A DNA stretch of 64,000 nucleotides, from the NCBI RefSeq assembly GCF_000745345.1, contig NZ_JQNR01000005.1, forward strand, positions 2,170,001-2,234,000, given 5' to 3'. Numbering within the stretch: position 1 is the stretch's first letter; each line of letters starts with the position of its first letter. Shown in pieces: positions 8,108 to 16,368 of the stretch. Under the pieces are notes generated by a model that was not told the DNA's origin, searched no databases, and was given only the letters and a program-made list of their open reading frames with translations. The DNA is from Actinacidiphila yeochonensis CN732 (GTDB lineage Bacteria; Actinomycetota; Actinomycetes; Streptomycetales; Streptomycetaceae). Made by a program: the position numbers and the translations under genes.

Positions 8108-9205
8108 GTGAACGTGAGAATCGCCAAGCGTGCGGCCGTCGCCGCGGGTGTCGCGGTGCTGAGCCTCGGCCTGGCCCTTCCCGTCGCGCAGGCCGACCCG
8201 ACGACCGACTCGATCACCGGCAGCTCCTACCGCGAGCTGGTCGGCGTGGGTTCGGACACCACCCAGGACGTGCTGAACGGTCTCGGCAACGCGATCGGTG
8301 ACCCGGACTTCAGCCCGGCGTCGCTGCTGATCGCGTCCTACGACGCGGTGGACCCGTCGACCGGCGCGGTGCACGGTTCCATCACCACCCGGGACGGCGG
8401 CCCCGCCGTGCAGCGCCCCAACGGCTCGGCCGAGGGCGTCAACGCGCTGGCCGCCGACATCCAGTCCGGCGCCGGCAACTTCGACTTCGCCCGCTCCTCC
8501 AGCGCCCCGGACGCCACCGGCACCACCGGCACCTGGATTCCGTTCGCCCTGGACGCGGTGACCGTGGCCGTCTCCGGCTCCAGCACCCTGCCGACCAACT
8601 TCACCAAGACCCAGCTGCAGCGCGCGTACAACTGCGAGGACCCGACGACGGGCACCGCCCTGGCCGCCGGCCAGTTCCCGGTGATCAACGGCGTGACCGT
8701 CCACCCGCTGGTGCCGCAGGCCGGCTCCGGCACCCGCAAGTTCTGGGCGTCCACCCTCGGCTTCAACGCCAACACCCTGCCCAGCTGCGTCAGCGACGTG
8801 GACAAGGACGGCGTGGCGGTCGAGGAGCACGACGGCAGCGCCCTCAAGCGGACCGTCGCCGCCAACGGCGCCGAGGACATCGCCCCGTTCTCGATCGCCC
8901 AGTGGATCGCGCAGTCCAACAGCTCCACCACCGGTGTGCGGGACCGCCGGCACGGCGCCGTTCTGCGCTCCGTCGACAGCAAGCTCCCGGTCGTCAACGG
9001 CGAGCTCAACACGGCGTTCGGGATCACCCGTGACGTCTACAACGTCGTGGCCACCAGCCGGCTGGCGGACGCGGACATCGCGTACGCCTTCGTCGGCACC
9101 GGCTCCCAGGTGTGCCTGAACTCCGCGGTCATCGAGGAGTACGGCTTCGGCAGCCTGGGCAGCGCCTGCGGCAGCACCACCACCAAGGGCGCGCTGAGCC
9201 TGTAA
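8108..9205 (+). CDS. secreted PstS-like substrate-binding protein
   Basis: This encodes 365 residues from GTG 8108, with the strong RBS ACGGAGGAAA. A signal peptide (about 1-28, AQA/D) has no lipobox, and there is no C-terminal helix or sorting motif, so the product should be released or held non-covalently. PstS-fold landmarks are LVGVGSDTTQDVLNG (about 41-55), PNGSAEGVNAL (about 100-110), FDFARSS, PFALDAVTVAVSG and VPQAGSGTRKFW (about 202-213). The last corresponds to the ligand loop but reads QAGSGTRK rather than RSDGSGT. The ligand is uncertain: phosphate or another oxyanion is possible. It has its own leader upstream and strong hairpins downstream, suggesting independent expression within the locus, as expected for an abundant binding protein. 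Confidence 0.8.
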   Translation: MNVRIAKRAAVAAGVAVLSLGLALPVAQADPTTDSITGSSYRELVGVGSDTTQDVLNGLGNAIGDPDFSPASLLIASYDAVDPSTGAVHGSITTRDGGPAVQRPNGSAEGVNALAADIQSGAGNFDFARSSSAPDATGTTGTWIPFALDAVTVAVSGSSTLPTNFTKTQLQRAYNCEDPTTGTALAAGQFPVINGVTVHPLVPQAGSGTRKFWASTLGFNANTLPSCVSDVDKDGVAVEEHDGSALKRTVAANGAEDIAPFSIAQWIAQSNSSTTGVRDRRHGAVLRSVDSKLPVVNGELNTAFGITRDVYNVVATSRLADADIAYAFVGTGSQVCLNSAVIEEYGFGSLGSACGSTTTKGALSL

Positions 9206-9220
9206 CCACCGTCCGGCGGG

Positions 9221-9259
9221 GGCCGGCCCGCCCACCGCGCCACCAGGCGCGGGCCGGCC
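9221..9259 (+). terminator. hairpin just after the secreted PstS-like gene
   Basis: GGCCGGCCCGC (9221-9231) and GCGGGCCGGCC (9249-9259) are perfect 11-bp arms beginning 16 nt after the stop. An alternative inner hairpin with loop ACCA (9236-9251) is possible. No T-run follows, as is common for streptomycete terminators. Confidence 0.55.
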
Positions 9260-9300
9260 TCCGCCAGACAACCCGTCAGCGCCGTCCAGGCTCCCCGCAC

Positions 9301-9377
9301 GAGCACCACCCGAGCATCACCCAAGTACCTGCCGAGCACCACCCGAGCACCACCTGAGCACCACCTCGGCACCACCG
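9301..9377. repeat. seven in-register 11-nt tandem units, consensus GAGCACCACCY
   Basis: Units begin at 9301, 9312, 9323, 9334, 9345, 9356 and 9367. Five match GAGCAYCACCY, the third (9323) is degenerate and the seventh starts CGGCACCACC. Eleven nucleotides is close to one helical turn, so equivalent bases face one side of the DNA. The array lies between the secreted PstS-like gene and the Ig-like protein gene. It does not match the GTTCA-type PHO-box unit, although that unit is also 11 nt. Confidence 0.7.
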
Positions 9378-9403
9378 GCCGGGCACCTCACCAGGTGCCC
9401 GGC
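9378..9403 (+). terminator. perfect 11-bp hairpin abutting the 11-nt repeat array
   Basis: GCCGGGCACCT (9378-9388) pairs perfectly with AGGTGCCCGGC (9393-9403) across the loop CACC. It starts exactly where the tandem array ends and lies 91 nt before the start of the Ig-like gene. It could be a second terminator or part of a regulatory leader. Confidence 0.5.
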
Positions 9404-9494
9404 TGCGGGCGTCGTCCCGCCGGCCCGGCCGTGCGGCGGCCCGCCCACCCGTACATCCCGCACCACCGACCGGCCCCGGAGGGGACGAAGCGAC

Positions 9495-10967
9495 ATGACG
9501 AAACGAGTACACGCCGTGACCAACGGCGTTATGGCACTGTTCCTGGCGTCCGGGGGGCTCGTCCTCACCGCGTCCGGCACCGCACACGCGGACATCACCG
9601 GCACGGCGACCCTGACGCCCACCTCCGGCGCCACCACCGACAAGCCCGCCTTCACCGAGCTGACCCTCTCGGCGGGCTGCCCCACCGGGTACCAGACCGG
9701 AGCGCGGGTCGACGTCGTCCTCCCGAGCGGCGCGCTGGGCACGCTCCTCATCACCAACATCGGCGCTCCCTACGGCAGCGGACCGGTCACCATCGACTTC
9801 CCCAGCACGGCGCCGACGGGGAGCGCCTACATACCGGTCTCCACGGTGGTGACGAGCCAGCACCTCGCCGACGGCACGTATCCGCTGTCCGTGGAGTGCG
9901 GGATCACGAGCCCCACGACGGACCAGGCCCTTCGCACGTACACCAACCTGAACCTGGAGGTCGCCGGGGCGTCCTGGACGGTCAAGGAGGTGGCGCCGCC
10001 CACGGAGACGACTCTCGCCCTGACCGAGTCCCCCAAGGGCCACGGCGTCGTCGACCAGGACATCACCCTGACCGCGGCCGTCACGCCGGCCGACGCGGCC
10101 GGCACGGTGACCTTCACCCAGACGGGTACCGCGCTGGTCCTGGGATCGGCGGCGGTCAGCAACGGCAGCGCGTCAGCCACGATGACGCCCGTCGCCAACC
10201 CGACGCTGAGAGGCATCACCGCGGTCTTCGTGCCCGACGACGCGACGAAGTACGCGCAGAGCACCGCGACCGACACCTACCCGATCGTCGCGAGCCCCGC
10301 GATCACCGTGCTCGACGACACGGGCAACAACCTCCAGGACACGCCGACGCTCAAGGGCGGCCAGAAGCTCGCGATCACCGCCGAGGGCTTCCAGCCGAAC
10401 ACCGCCGACGCCACGGCGGGTGAGGACGTCGACATCGCCCTCGACGGTACGGCGGCGACGCCGGCGTCGGCCTCCGCCACGGTCGACGGCACGGTGGACA
10501 ACCTCGCGTACACGGTGCCCTCCGACATCGCCGACGGCACCCACCGGCTGTCCCTCACCGGCAAGACCAGCGGCGTCGAGATCGACTTCCCCTTCATCAC
10601 GGGCAGTTCCACCAGCGCGGACGACGGCGGTACGTCGGGGGACTCCTCCGGCAGCACGGCCGGGGACTCGGGTGACAGCTCGGGTACGACGGCCGGGGAC
10701 TCGGGTGACAGCTCGGGCGCGACGGCCGGGGACTCGGGCGACAGCTCGGGCGCGACGGCCGGGGCCGTGGACGACAGCTCCGCCGGCTCCACCGGCACCG
10801 CCGATTCCGGCTCCGGCAGCTCCGGGGTGCTCGCGGCCACCGGTGCCGCCGGGGTCCTCCCGCTGGGCGGGCTCGGCCTCGTGCTCATCGCGGTCGGCGG
10901 GTACGCCGTCTACCGGGTGCGCCGTGACGGCCGGATGCTGACGTTCGGGTCGACGCCGCGCGACTGA
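9495..10967 (+). CDS. Ig-like cell-wall surface protein with LAATG sorting signal
   Basis: This encodes 490 residues from ATG 9495, with a GGAGGGG RBS. A signal peptide (about 1-33, AHA/D) is followed by three beta-rich segments of about 100 residues. The middle one (about 170-270) resembles Big_3/5-type bacterial Ig repeats (TLTAAVTPADAAGTVTFTQ). A Gly/Ser/Asp linker (about 375-440) carries about three copies of a 12-residue unit, TAGDSGDSSGAT. The C terminus is LAATG (446-450), then a hydrophobic helix (about 454-474) and RVRR. That is a standard sorting signal; LAxTG is the preference reported for class E sortases of Streptomyces. The sortase-like protein encoded next door lacks its catalytic residues, so a housekeeping sortase elsewhere would have to act. 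Ligand unknown. Confidence 0.8.
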   Translation: MTKRVHAVTNGVMALFLASGGLVLTASGTAHADITGTATLTPTSGATTDKPAFTELTLSAGCPTGYQTGARVDVVLPSGALGTLLITNIGAPYGSGPVTIDFPSTAPTGSAYIPVSTVVTSQHLADGTYPLSVECGITSPTTDQALRTYTNLNLEVAGASWTVKEVAPPTETTLALTESPKGHGVVDQDITLTAAVTPADAAGTVTFTQTGTALVLGSAAVSNGSASATMTPVANPTLRGITAVFVPDDATKYAQSTATDTYPIVASPAITVLDDTGNNLQDTPTLKGGQKLAITAEGFQPNTADATAGEDVDIALDGTAATPASASATVDGTVDNLAYTVPSDIADGTHRLSLTGKTSGVEIDFPFITGSSTSADDGGTSGDSSGSTAGDSGDSSGTTAGDSGDSSGATAGDSGDSSGATAGAVDDSSAGSTGTADSGSGSSGVLAATGAAGVLPLGGLGLVLIAVGGYAVYRVRRDGRMLTFGSTPRD

Positions 10968-11130
10968 CCGGCCGGCGGCGCGGGCGGGGGCCGTCCCCGC
11001 CCGCGCCCGGGGACGCCGTCCCGCCACCGGGGGACGCCGTCCCGCCACCTTGGGGCCGTCGCGACGAGTACGCCGCCCCACCTGAAACCGTTCGACACCG
11101 TCGTTTCGACGCCGTTGGAAGGGGCCCTCC

Positions 11131-12054
11131 GTGGCCGTCATCTCACCGCCCCAGCCCGACGCCGGCCCGCAGCCGCAGCCGTCGCCGGCCGGGCAGCGGC
11201 CCCGCCGGAGCGGGCCCGACCCGCGGTTCGCGGTCCCCGGCGCCGCCCTGACCGTGCTCGCCGCCCTCCTGCTCTGCTTCGCCGCCAACCTCACCGTGGT
11301 CGGGCACATCGAGCACGCCCGCGCCCAGCAGACCGGGTACGACACGCTGCGCAAGGAACTCGCCCTCGGCACCGCGCCGGTGGGCCCGCTGGACCAGAAC
11401 GGCAAGCGGGTCGCCGACGGGGCTCCGGTGGCGGTGCTGCACATCCCCGGGATCAGCCTGCGCGAGGTCGTCTTCCAGGGCACCACCTCGGGCGACCTGA
11501 CGCGCGGCCCGGGCCACCTGCGCAACACCCCGCTGCCCGGCCAGCCCGGCACCAGCACCCTGCTGGGCCGGCAGTGGGGCTACGGCAGCCCGTTCCTGCA
11601 CATCGCCCGGCTGCGCCCCGGCGACCCGATCACCGTGACCACCGGTCAGGGCGAGCAGCACTACCGGGTTATCGGGGTGCGGCTGCCCGGCGACCCCGCA
11701 CCGGCCCCGCTGGCCGCCGGGCAGGGCCGGCTGACCCTGGTCACCGCGACGGGCGGCCCCTACACCCCGCACGGCGTGGTGCGGGTGGACGCCGAACTGC
11801 TCGGCACCGCGCAGCCCGCGCCGGCCGTCGGCGGCACCCTCTCGGCGGCCGAACTCCCGCTGGCCGGCGACCCGTCGGCGTGGCTGCCGGTGCTGCTGTG
11901 GCTCCAGGCGCTGCTGCTGGCCACCGTCGCCGTCTGCTGGAGCTTCCGCCGCTGGGGGCGCTGGCAGACCTGGACCGCGGGCCTGCCCGTGCTCGTCGCG
12001 CTGGTGCTGGCGCTGTCCGGCTCGGTCACCGAACTCCTGCCCAACCTCCTGTGA
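11131..12054 (+). CDS. sortase-fold membrane protein lacking catalytic His, Cys and Arg
   Basis: This encodes 307 residues from GTG 11131 (RBS GGAAGGGG). An N-terminal helix (about 33-57) precedes a sortase-like beta domain (about 95-225) with VAVLHIPGISLREVVFQG, RNTPLPGQPG and RPGDPITVTT blocks. Two extra helices (about 251-270 and 283-299) follow. In active sortases the histidine lies in a GHR-type motif; here the equivalent is LLGRQWGYGSPF with Arg147. The cysteine normally ends a TLVTC motif; here it is LTLVTA with Ala206 (codon GCG). The usual catalytic Arg position reads Gly near residue 215. The fold is kept but transpeptidation should be impossible. It sits 52 bp before pstB, suggesting a structural or scaffold role in the Pst-like complex. 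Confidence 0.8.
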   Translation: MAVISPPQPDAGPQPQPSPAGQRPRRSGPDPRFAVPGAALTVLAALLLCFAANLTVVGHIEHARAQQTGYDTLRKELALGTAPVGPLDQNGKRVADGAPVAVLHIPGISLREVVFQGTTSGDLTRGPGHLRNTPLPGQPGTSTLLGRQWGYGSPFLHIARLRPGDPITVTTGQGEQHYRVIGVRLPGDPAPAPLAAGQGRLTLVTATGGPYTPHGVVRVDAELLGTAQPAPAVGGTLSAAELPLAGDPSAWLPVLLWLQALLLATVAVCWSFRRWGRWQTWTAGLPVLVALVLALSGSVTELLPNLL

Positions 12055-12106
12055 ACCGGCCCCGCTGGCCCGAACCGACCCCGTCCACCGCCCCGGAGGC
12101 CACCCG

Positions 12107-12973
12107 ATGCCGACCACCGACCAGACCATGCAGCTGCCGCCCGTGCCCACCGGGCCGACCCCCTTCGCCGGCACCCCGGGCAAGGCCGCCGAGGCCCGCC
12201 CCGCGACGCTGGACGCCCGCGACGTGTCCGCCTGGTTCGGCGACCACAAGGTCCTCGACCGGGTCTCGCTGACCATGCCCGCACAGCGGGTCACCGCCCT
12301 CATCGGCCCGTCCGGCTGCGGCAAGTCGACGTTCCTGCGCATCCTCAACCGGATGCACGAACTCGTCGGCACCGCCTCACTGGCCGGCCAGGTGCTGCTG
12401 GACGGCGCCGACATCTACGACCGCGGCCGCCGCATCACCCACGCCCGCCGCGAGATCGGGATGGTCTTCCAGAAGCCCAACCCGTTCCCGGCGATGTCGA
12501 TCTACGACAACGTGCTGGCCGGACTGAAGATGAACGGAGTCAAGGCCGCCCGCAACGACCGCGACGACCTGGTGGAGGAGTGCCTGACCAAGGCCGGGCT
12601 GTGGCGCGAGGTCGCCGACCGGCTGCGGCAGCCCGGCGGCGCGCTCTCCGGCGGCCAGCAGCAGCGGCTGTGCATCGCCCGCTCGCTGGCCGTACGGCCC
12701 CGGGTGCTGCTCATGGACGAGCCCTGCTCGGCTCTCGACCCGACCTCGACCCGCCGGATCGAGCAGACCATCGGTGAACTGTCGCACGAGGTCACCATCG
12801 TCATCGTCACCCACAACATGCAGCAGGCCGCCCGCGTCTCGCACCAGTGCGCGTTCTTCCTCGCCGAGCACGGCACGCCCGGCGCCATCGTCGAACACGG
12901 CCCCACCGAAGCGATGTTCGGCAGCCCCCAGGACACCCGTACCGCCGACTACGTGGGCGGCCGCTTCGGCTGA
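12107..12973 (+). CDS. pstB: PstB-type phosphate ABC transporter ATPase
   Basis: This encodes 288 residues from ATG 12107, with RBS GGAGG. After about 35 extra N-terminal residues the protein has a canonical ABC ATPase. It shows Walker A GPSGCGKST, the PstB hallmark MVFQKPNPFP, signature LSGGQQQRL, Walker B VLLMDEP followed by CSALDP, and the switch histidine in VTHNMQQA. It powers the PstC/PstA channel. Its distance from pstCA (over 8 kb, separated by five surface-protein genes) is unusual, since pstB normally follows pstA directly. Its presence at the end of the same-strand set is the main reason to treat the whole run as one system. A strong bidirectional hairpin follows. Confidence 0.9.
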   Translation: MPTTDQTMQLPPVPTGPTPFAGTPGKAAEARPATLDARDVSAWFGDHKVLDRVSLTMPAQRVTALIGPSGCGKSTFLRILNRMHELVGTASLAGQVLLDGADIYDRGRRITHARREIGMVFQKPNPFPAMSIYDNVLAGLKMNGVKAARNDRDDLVEECLTKAGLWREVADRLRQPGGALSGGQQQRLCIARSLAVRPRVLLMDEPCSALDPTSTRRIEQTIGELSHEVTIVIVTHNMQQAARVSHQCAFFLAEHGTPGAIVEHGPTEAMFGSPQDTRTADYVGGRFG

Positions 12974-12991
12974 GCCCCTGTCCGGCCGGAC

Positions 12992-13036
12992 CCGCCGGAC
13001 CCGCCGGGACGTGTGGGGTTCCGGCGGGTCCGGCGG
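12992..13036. terminator. 16-bp-arm hairpin between pstB and the mutase gene
   Basis: Positions 12992-13007 and 13021-13036 are perfect reverse complements (CCGCCGGACCCGCCGG on the left) with a 13-nt loop. The hairpin lies 19 nt after the pstB stop and 54 nt from the end of the convergent mutase gene, so it can serve both strands. Confidence 0.7.
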
Positions 13037-13089
13037 TCGGGAGGCGGCGGTCGTCGGAAGCGGCAGTCGTCAGGAGCCGGCGGCCGTCG

Positions 13090-14838
13090 TCAGAAGCCGG
13101 CGGCCTTCGAGAGGTCGGCCTTGAGACGGGACAGCAGGTCGGCGGCGCGGGCGCGGGCAGCGGGGAGGGCGGCGGCGCCGGGGACCGGGACGACCACCTC
13201 CAGGTAGCACTTGACCTTCGGCTCCGTGCCGCTCGGACGGACCGTCACCCGGGCGGAGTCCACGTCCGGGCCGGCCAGCCGGTAGCGCAGGCCGTCGGTG
13301 GGCGGCAGCCCGTCCACGCCCTCGGCCAGGTCCTGCGCGGCGGCCACCGCCAGGCCGGCCAGCGCCTGCGGCGGGGTCTCGCGCAGCCGCGCCATGGCCG
13401 CGCCGATCAGCCCGAGGTCCGCCACCCGCACCGACAACTGGTCGGTCGCGTGCAACCCGTGGGCGAGCGCCAGCTCGTCCAGCAGCCCCGCCAGGGTGCC
13501 GCCCTCCCGCTTCACCGACGCCGCCAGCTCGGCCACCAGCAGCGCGGCCGTCACGCCGTCCTTGTCCCGCACCCCGTCCGGGTCCACGCAGTAGCCGAGC
13601 GCCTCCTCGTAGCCGTACCGCAGACCCGGCACCCGGGAGATCCACTTGAAGCCGGTGAGGGTCTCCTCGTAGCCGAGGCCCGCGGCGGCCGCGATCCGCG
13701 ACAGCAGCGACGAGGAGACGATGCTCGCCGCGAACACGTCCTGCCCCGGCTCCACCGCCCCCCGGCGCACCAGGTGCAGGGCGAGCAGCGCGCCCAGCTC
13801 GTCCCCGCGCAGCATCCGCCAGCCGCCCTCCGCCGCCGGGTCGGGCACCGCGGCGGCGCACCGGTCGGCGTCCGGGTCGTTGGCGACGACCACATCGGGG
13901 CCGACCGCGGCCGCGTCCCGCAGCGCCAGGTCCATCGCGCCGGGCTCCTCCGGGTTGGGGAACGCGACGGTGGGGAAGTCCGGGTCCGGATCGGCCTGTT
14001 CGGCCACCACCGCGGGCAGCGGGAACCCGGCCCGGGCGAACGCGGTCTCCAGCACCTCCCGGCCCACGCCGTGCAGCGGCGTGTAGACCGTCGAGACCTC
14101 GCGCGGGCCGCCCGGCGCCACGACGGAGGCCGTGCGTTCCAGGTACGCCTCCAGCACGTCCTCGCCGAGCACCTGCCAGCCGTGCTCCGGCCGGGGCACC
14201 GACTCCAGCGCGCCCACCGCGGCGATCCGCGCGGCGATCTCCGCGTCCGCCGGCGGCACGATCTGCGAGCCGTCGCCGAGGAACACCTTGTAGCCGTTGT
14301 CCTGCGGCGGGTTGTGGCTCGCGGTGACCATCACGCCGGCCGCCGCGCCCAGGTGCCGGATCGCGAAGGCCAGCACCGGAGTCGGCAGCGGACGTGGCAG
14401 CACCGCCGCCCGCAGCCCCGCACCGGTGACCACCGCGGCGGTGTCCCGCGCGAACCGCTCCGACAGGTACCGCGCGTCGTAGCCGATGACGACGAGCCCG
14501 CCGCCCTGCTCGGCCACGTACCGGGACAGGCCGGCCGCGGCGCGGATCACCACCGCGCGGTTCATCCGCATCGGGCCGCCGCCCATCGCCCCGCGCAGCC
14601 CGGCGGTGCCGAACTCCAGGGTGCCGGAGAAGCGGTCGGCCAGCTCCTCGCCGGCGGTGCCGTCCCCGCCCGCCGCGGCGGCCAGCAGCGCGGCCAGCTC
14701 CTCGCGGGTGGCCGGGTCGGGGTCCTCCCCGATCCACTCCCGCACCCGTCCGGCCAACTCCCCGGGCAGCCCCGCGCCGCCACTCGTACCGTGCGCCCCG
14801 AGGGCGTCCTCACCGTGTCGCGCGTCCACGTCGGTCAC
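13090..14838 (-). CDS. phosphomannomutase/phosphoglucomutase (alpha-D-phosphohexomutase)
   Basis: This encodes 582 residues and interconverts hexose 1- and 6-phosphates via a phosphoserine; long members also act on phosphopentoses. Landmarks run in order: catalytic serine loop VMVTASHNPPQDNGYKV, metal loop NDPDADR, sugar-specificity loop GYEEALGY and C-terminal phosphate-binding loop RPSGTEPKVKCYLEV. The length fits the long actinobacterial PgcA/ManB group. ATG 14838 is chosen; the first 25 residues are not conserved in appearance. The upstream neighbour on the same strand is purine nucleoside phosphorylase, a common pairing in Streptomyces. Both could feed pentose or hexose phosphate salvage. 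Confidence 0.88.
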   Translation of the reverse strand: MTDVDARHGEDALGAHGTSGGAGLPGELAGRVREWIGEDPDPATREELAALLAAAAGGDGTAGEELADRFSGTLEFGTAGLRGAMGGGPMRMNRAVVIRAAAGLSRYVAEQGGGLVVIGYDARYLSERFARDTAAVVTGAGLRAAVLPRPLPTPVLAFAIRHLGAAAGVMVTASHNPPQDNGYKVFLGDGSQIVPPADAEIAARIAAVGALESVPRPEHGWQVLGEDVLEAYLERTASVVAPGGPREVSTVYTPLHGVGREVLETAFARAGFPLPAVVAEQADPDPDFPTVAFPNPEEPGAMDLALRDAAAVGPDVVVANDPDADRCAAAVPDPAAEGGWRMLRGDELGALLALHLVRRGAVEPGQDVFAASIVSSSLLSRIAAAAGLGYEETLTGFKWISRVPGLRYGYEEALGYCVDPDGVRDKDGVTAALLVAELAASVKREGGTLAGLLDELALAHGLHATDQLSVRVADLGLIGAAMARLRETPPQALAGLAVAAAQDLAEGVDGLPPTDGLRYRLAGPDVDSARVTVRPSGTEPKVKCYLEVVVPVPGAAALPAARARAADLLSRLKADLSKAAGF

Positions 14839-14980
14839 GCAGTCCTCTCGCCGTGGGAGTGGTTGTGTGTCGTGCGGGTGGTGCCGTCGTCCGTTCCTAC
14901 CCGCCGCGCCGCACCCGCCATGCGGACCGACCGGACCGCGTGGCGGGCACGGCGCGGACCGCGGACCGGCCGGACCGGCC

Positions 14981-15056
14981 CACCGATCGGACCGACCGGA
15001 CCGTCGCGGGTCAACCCGCGGTGCGGGGCGATGCGGGCCTGGCGGTCCGATCGGTG
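14981..15056. repeat. nested inverted repeats between pnp and the mutase gene
   Basis: Outer arms CACCGATCGGACCG (14981-14994) and CGGTCCGATCGGTG (15043-15056) are perfect 14-mers. Between them, CGCGGGT (15005-15011) and ACCCGCG (15014-15020) form a further short hairpin. The element lies in the 277-bp gap 14839-15115. It could be the pnp terminator or a structured leader of the mutase mRNA. Confidence 0.5.
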
Positions 15057-15115
15057 CGGCCGGAGCGTGCGGGGCGGCCTGCCGGCACGGGGTGCCGGAG
15101 ACGCCCCGCGCCGGG

Positions 15116-15925
15116 TCACAGCCGGCCGAGCACCTGGCCCAGGAGGGCGCCCATGCGGGCGGCGGAGACCCGGCCGGCCTCCAGCACCTCCTCGTGGTTG
15201 AGCGGCGCGCCGGTCATCCCCGCGGCCAGGTTCGTCACCAGGGAGACACCCAGCACCTCGGCGCCGGCCTCGCGGGCCGCGATCGCCTCCAGCCCCGTCG
15301 ACATCCCGACCAGGTCGCCGCCTATCGCGCGCACCATGCCGATCTCGGCGGGCGTCTCGTAGTGCGGGCCGGGCAGCTGCGCGTAGACGCCCTCCTCCAG
15401 CGAGGGGTCCACCTCCTTGCACAGGGCGCGCAGCCGGGGCGAGTAGAGGTCCGTCAGGTCGACGAAGCGGGGGCCGACGAGGGGCGAGGTGGCCGTCATG
15501 TTGATGTGGTCGCTGATCAGCACGGGCTGACCGGGCCGGAAGCCGGCGCGCAGGCCGCCGCAGCCGTTGGTGAGCACCACCGTCTTGCAGCCGGCCGCCA
15601 CGGCCGACCGGACCCCGTGCACGACGCTGGCCACGCCGTGGCCCTCGTACAGGTGCGTACGGCCCAGGAAGACGAGGGCGCGCACGCCGCCTATCCGCAC
15701 CGAGCGCAGCACACCGGCGTGGCCGGCCACCGCGGGCGCGGGGAACCCCGGCAGGTCGGTGGCCGCGAGTTCGTGGTCGGGCTCGCCCAGCTCGTCGGCG
15801 GCGGGCACCCAGCCCGAGCCCATGACCAGGGCCACGTCGTGCGTCTCGACACCCGTCAGCTCGCGCAGGCGAGCGGCGGCGGCCTCGGCGGCGGCGTACG
15901 GGTCGGGTTCTACGGAAGCGTTCAC
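15116..15925 (-). CDS. purine nucleoside phosphorylase
   Basis: This encodes 269 residues, the usual length for trimeric (family 2) purine nucleoside phosphorylase, which cleaves inosine and guanosine with phosphate. Visible motifs are [16 protein letters not shown] (phosphate-binding GSG), the GRTHLYEGH block, [33 protein letters not shown], and [15 protein letters not shown] with the substrate-binding Met-Ser region. The start is ATG 15925. It lies upstream of the phosphohexomutase on the same strand, consistent with nucleoside salvage. The dispersed intergenic repeat lies beyond its 5' end. Confidence 0.88.
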   Translation of the reverse strand: MNASVEPDPYAAAEAAAARLRELTGVETHDVALVMGSGWVPAADELGEPDHELAATDLPGFPAPAVAGHAGVLRSVRIGGVRALVFLGRTHLYEGHGVASVVHGVRSAVAAGCKTVVLTNGCGGLRAGFRPGQPVLISDHINMTATSPLVGPRFVDLTDLYSPRLRALCKEVDPSLEEGVYAQLPGPHYETPAEIGMVRAIGGDLVGMSTGLEAIAAREAGAEVLGVSLVTNLAAGMTGAPLNHEEVLEAGRVSAARMGALLGQVLGRL

Positions 15926-16126
15926 GGCATGAGGGTAACGCCTTCGGGCCTACGCGCGTAGATGCGCATGCCGTTCTGGGGTGGTTCGGGCCGTTCGACG
16001 GCATTTCCCCCGCGCCCTGCGCCCGGGGGCCGGACACGCCCCCGCCAGCGCCTCCGCCAGCGCCTCCAGCGGAAAGGTGCGCGCCCCGGAGCGGAGACCC
16101 GACGTGACGTACCGCCGGCGGCGCTG

Positions 16127-16202
16127 GTGCCTCCTCCGGCGAGGTGCGCACCGCTCGCCCGCGCTGGCTACCGCTACCGGGCAGACCCTGCCGGTCACGG
16201 CA
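16127..16202. repeat. internally deleted copy of the dispersed intergenic repeat
   Basis: The head (GTGCCTCCTCCGGCGAGGTG and on to about 16168) resembles the head of the 62.66-kb copy. It is then joined directly to a tail at 16172-16202. That tail matches 16335-16365 at 30 of 31 positions. The central hairpin present in the full copies is missing. Adjacent head-to-tail placement with the full copy suggests local duplication or repeated insertion. Confidence 0.6.
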
Positions 16203-16211
16203 GTGGTGCCG

Positions 16212-16368
16212 CTCTCGGCAGGGTTTGCCCCGCTCGCCGCCCTGGCACGGCCGTCCGCCGCGTTGCCGTACCGGCCGAGTAGGCCCACTACGAGGCCGGT
16301 TCGGCGCCTTGCGGCCGACCGCACCAGGACACCTCGCTACCGGGCAGACCCCGCCGGTCACGGCACTA
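16212..16368. repeat. full copy A of a ~157-nt dispersed intergenic repeat supplying a stop codon
   Basis: This aligns by eye with 62661-62816 over nearly equal length. Shared stretches include CGCTCGCCGCCCTGGCACGG, GTAGGCCC-CTACGAGGC and CGCTACCGGGCAG. The central stem pairs CCGGCC (16271-16276) with GGCCGG (16294-16299) around GTAG/CTAC. The last three bases, CTA (16366-16368), are the TAG stop of the minus-strand gene that follows, exactly as in the second copy. Confidence 0.75.
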
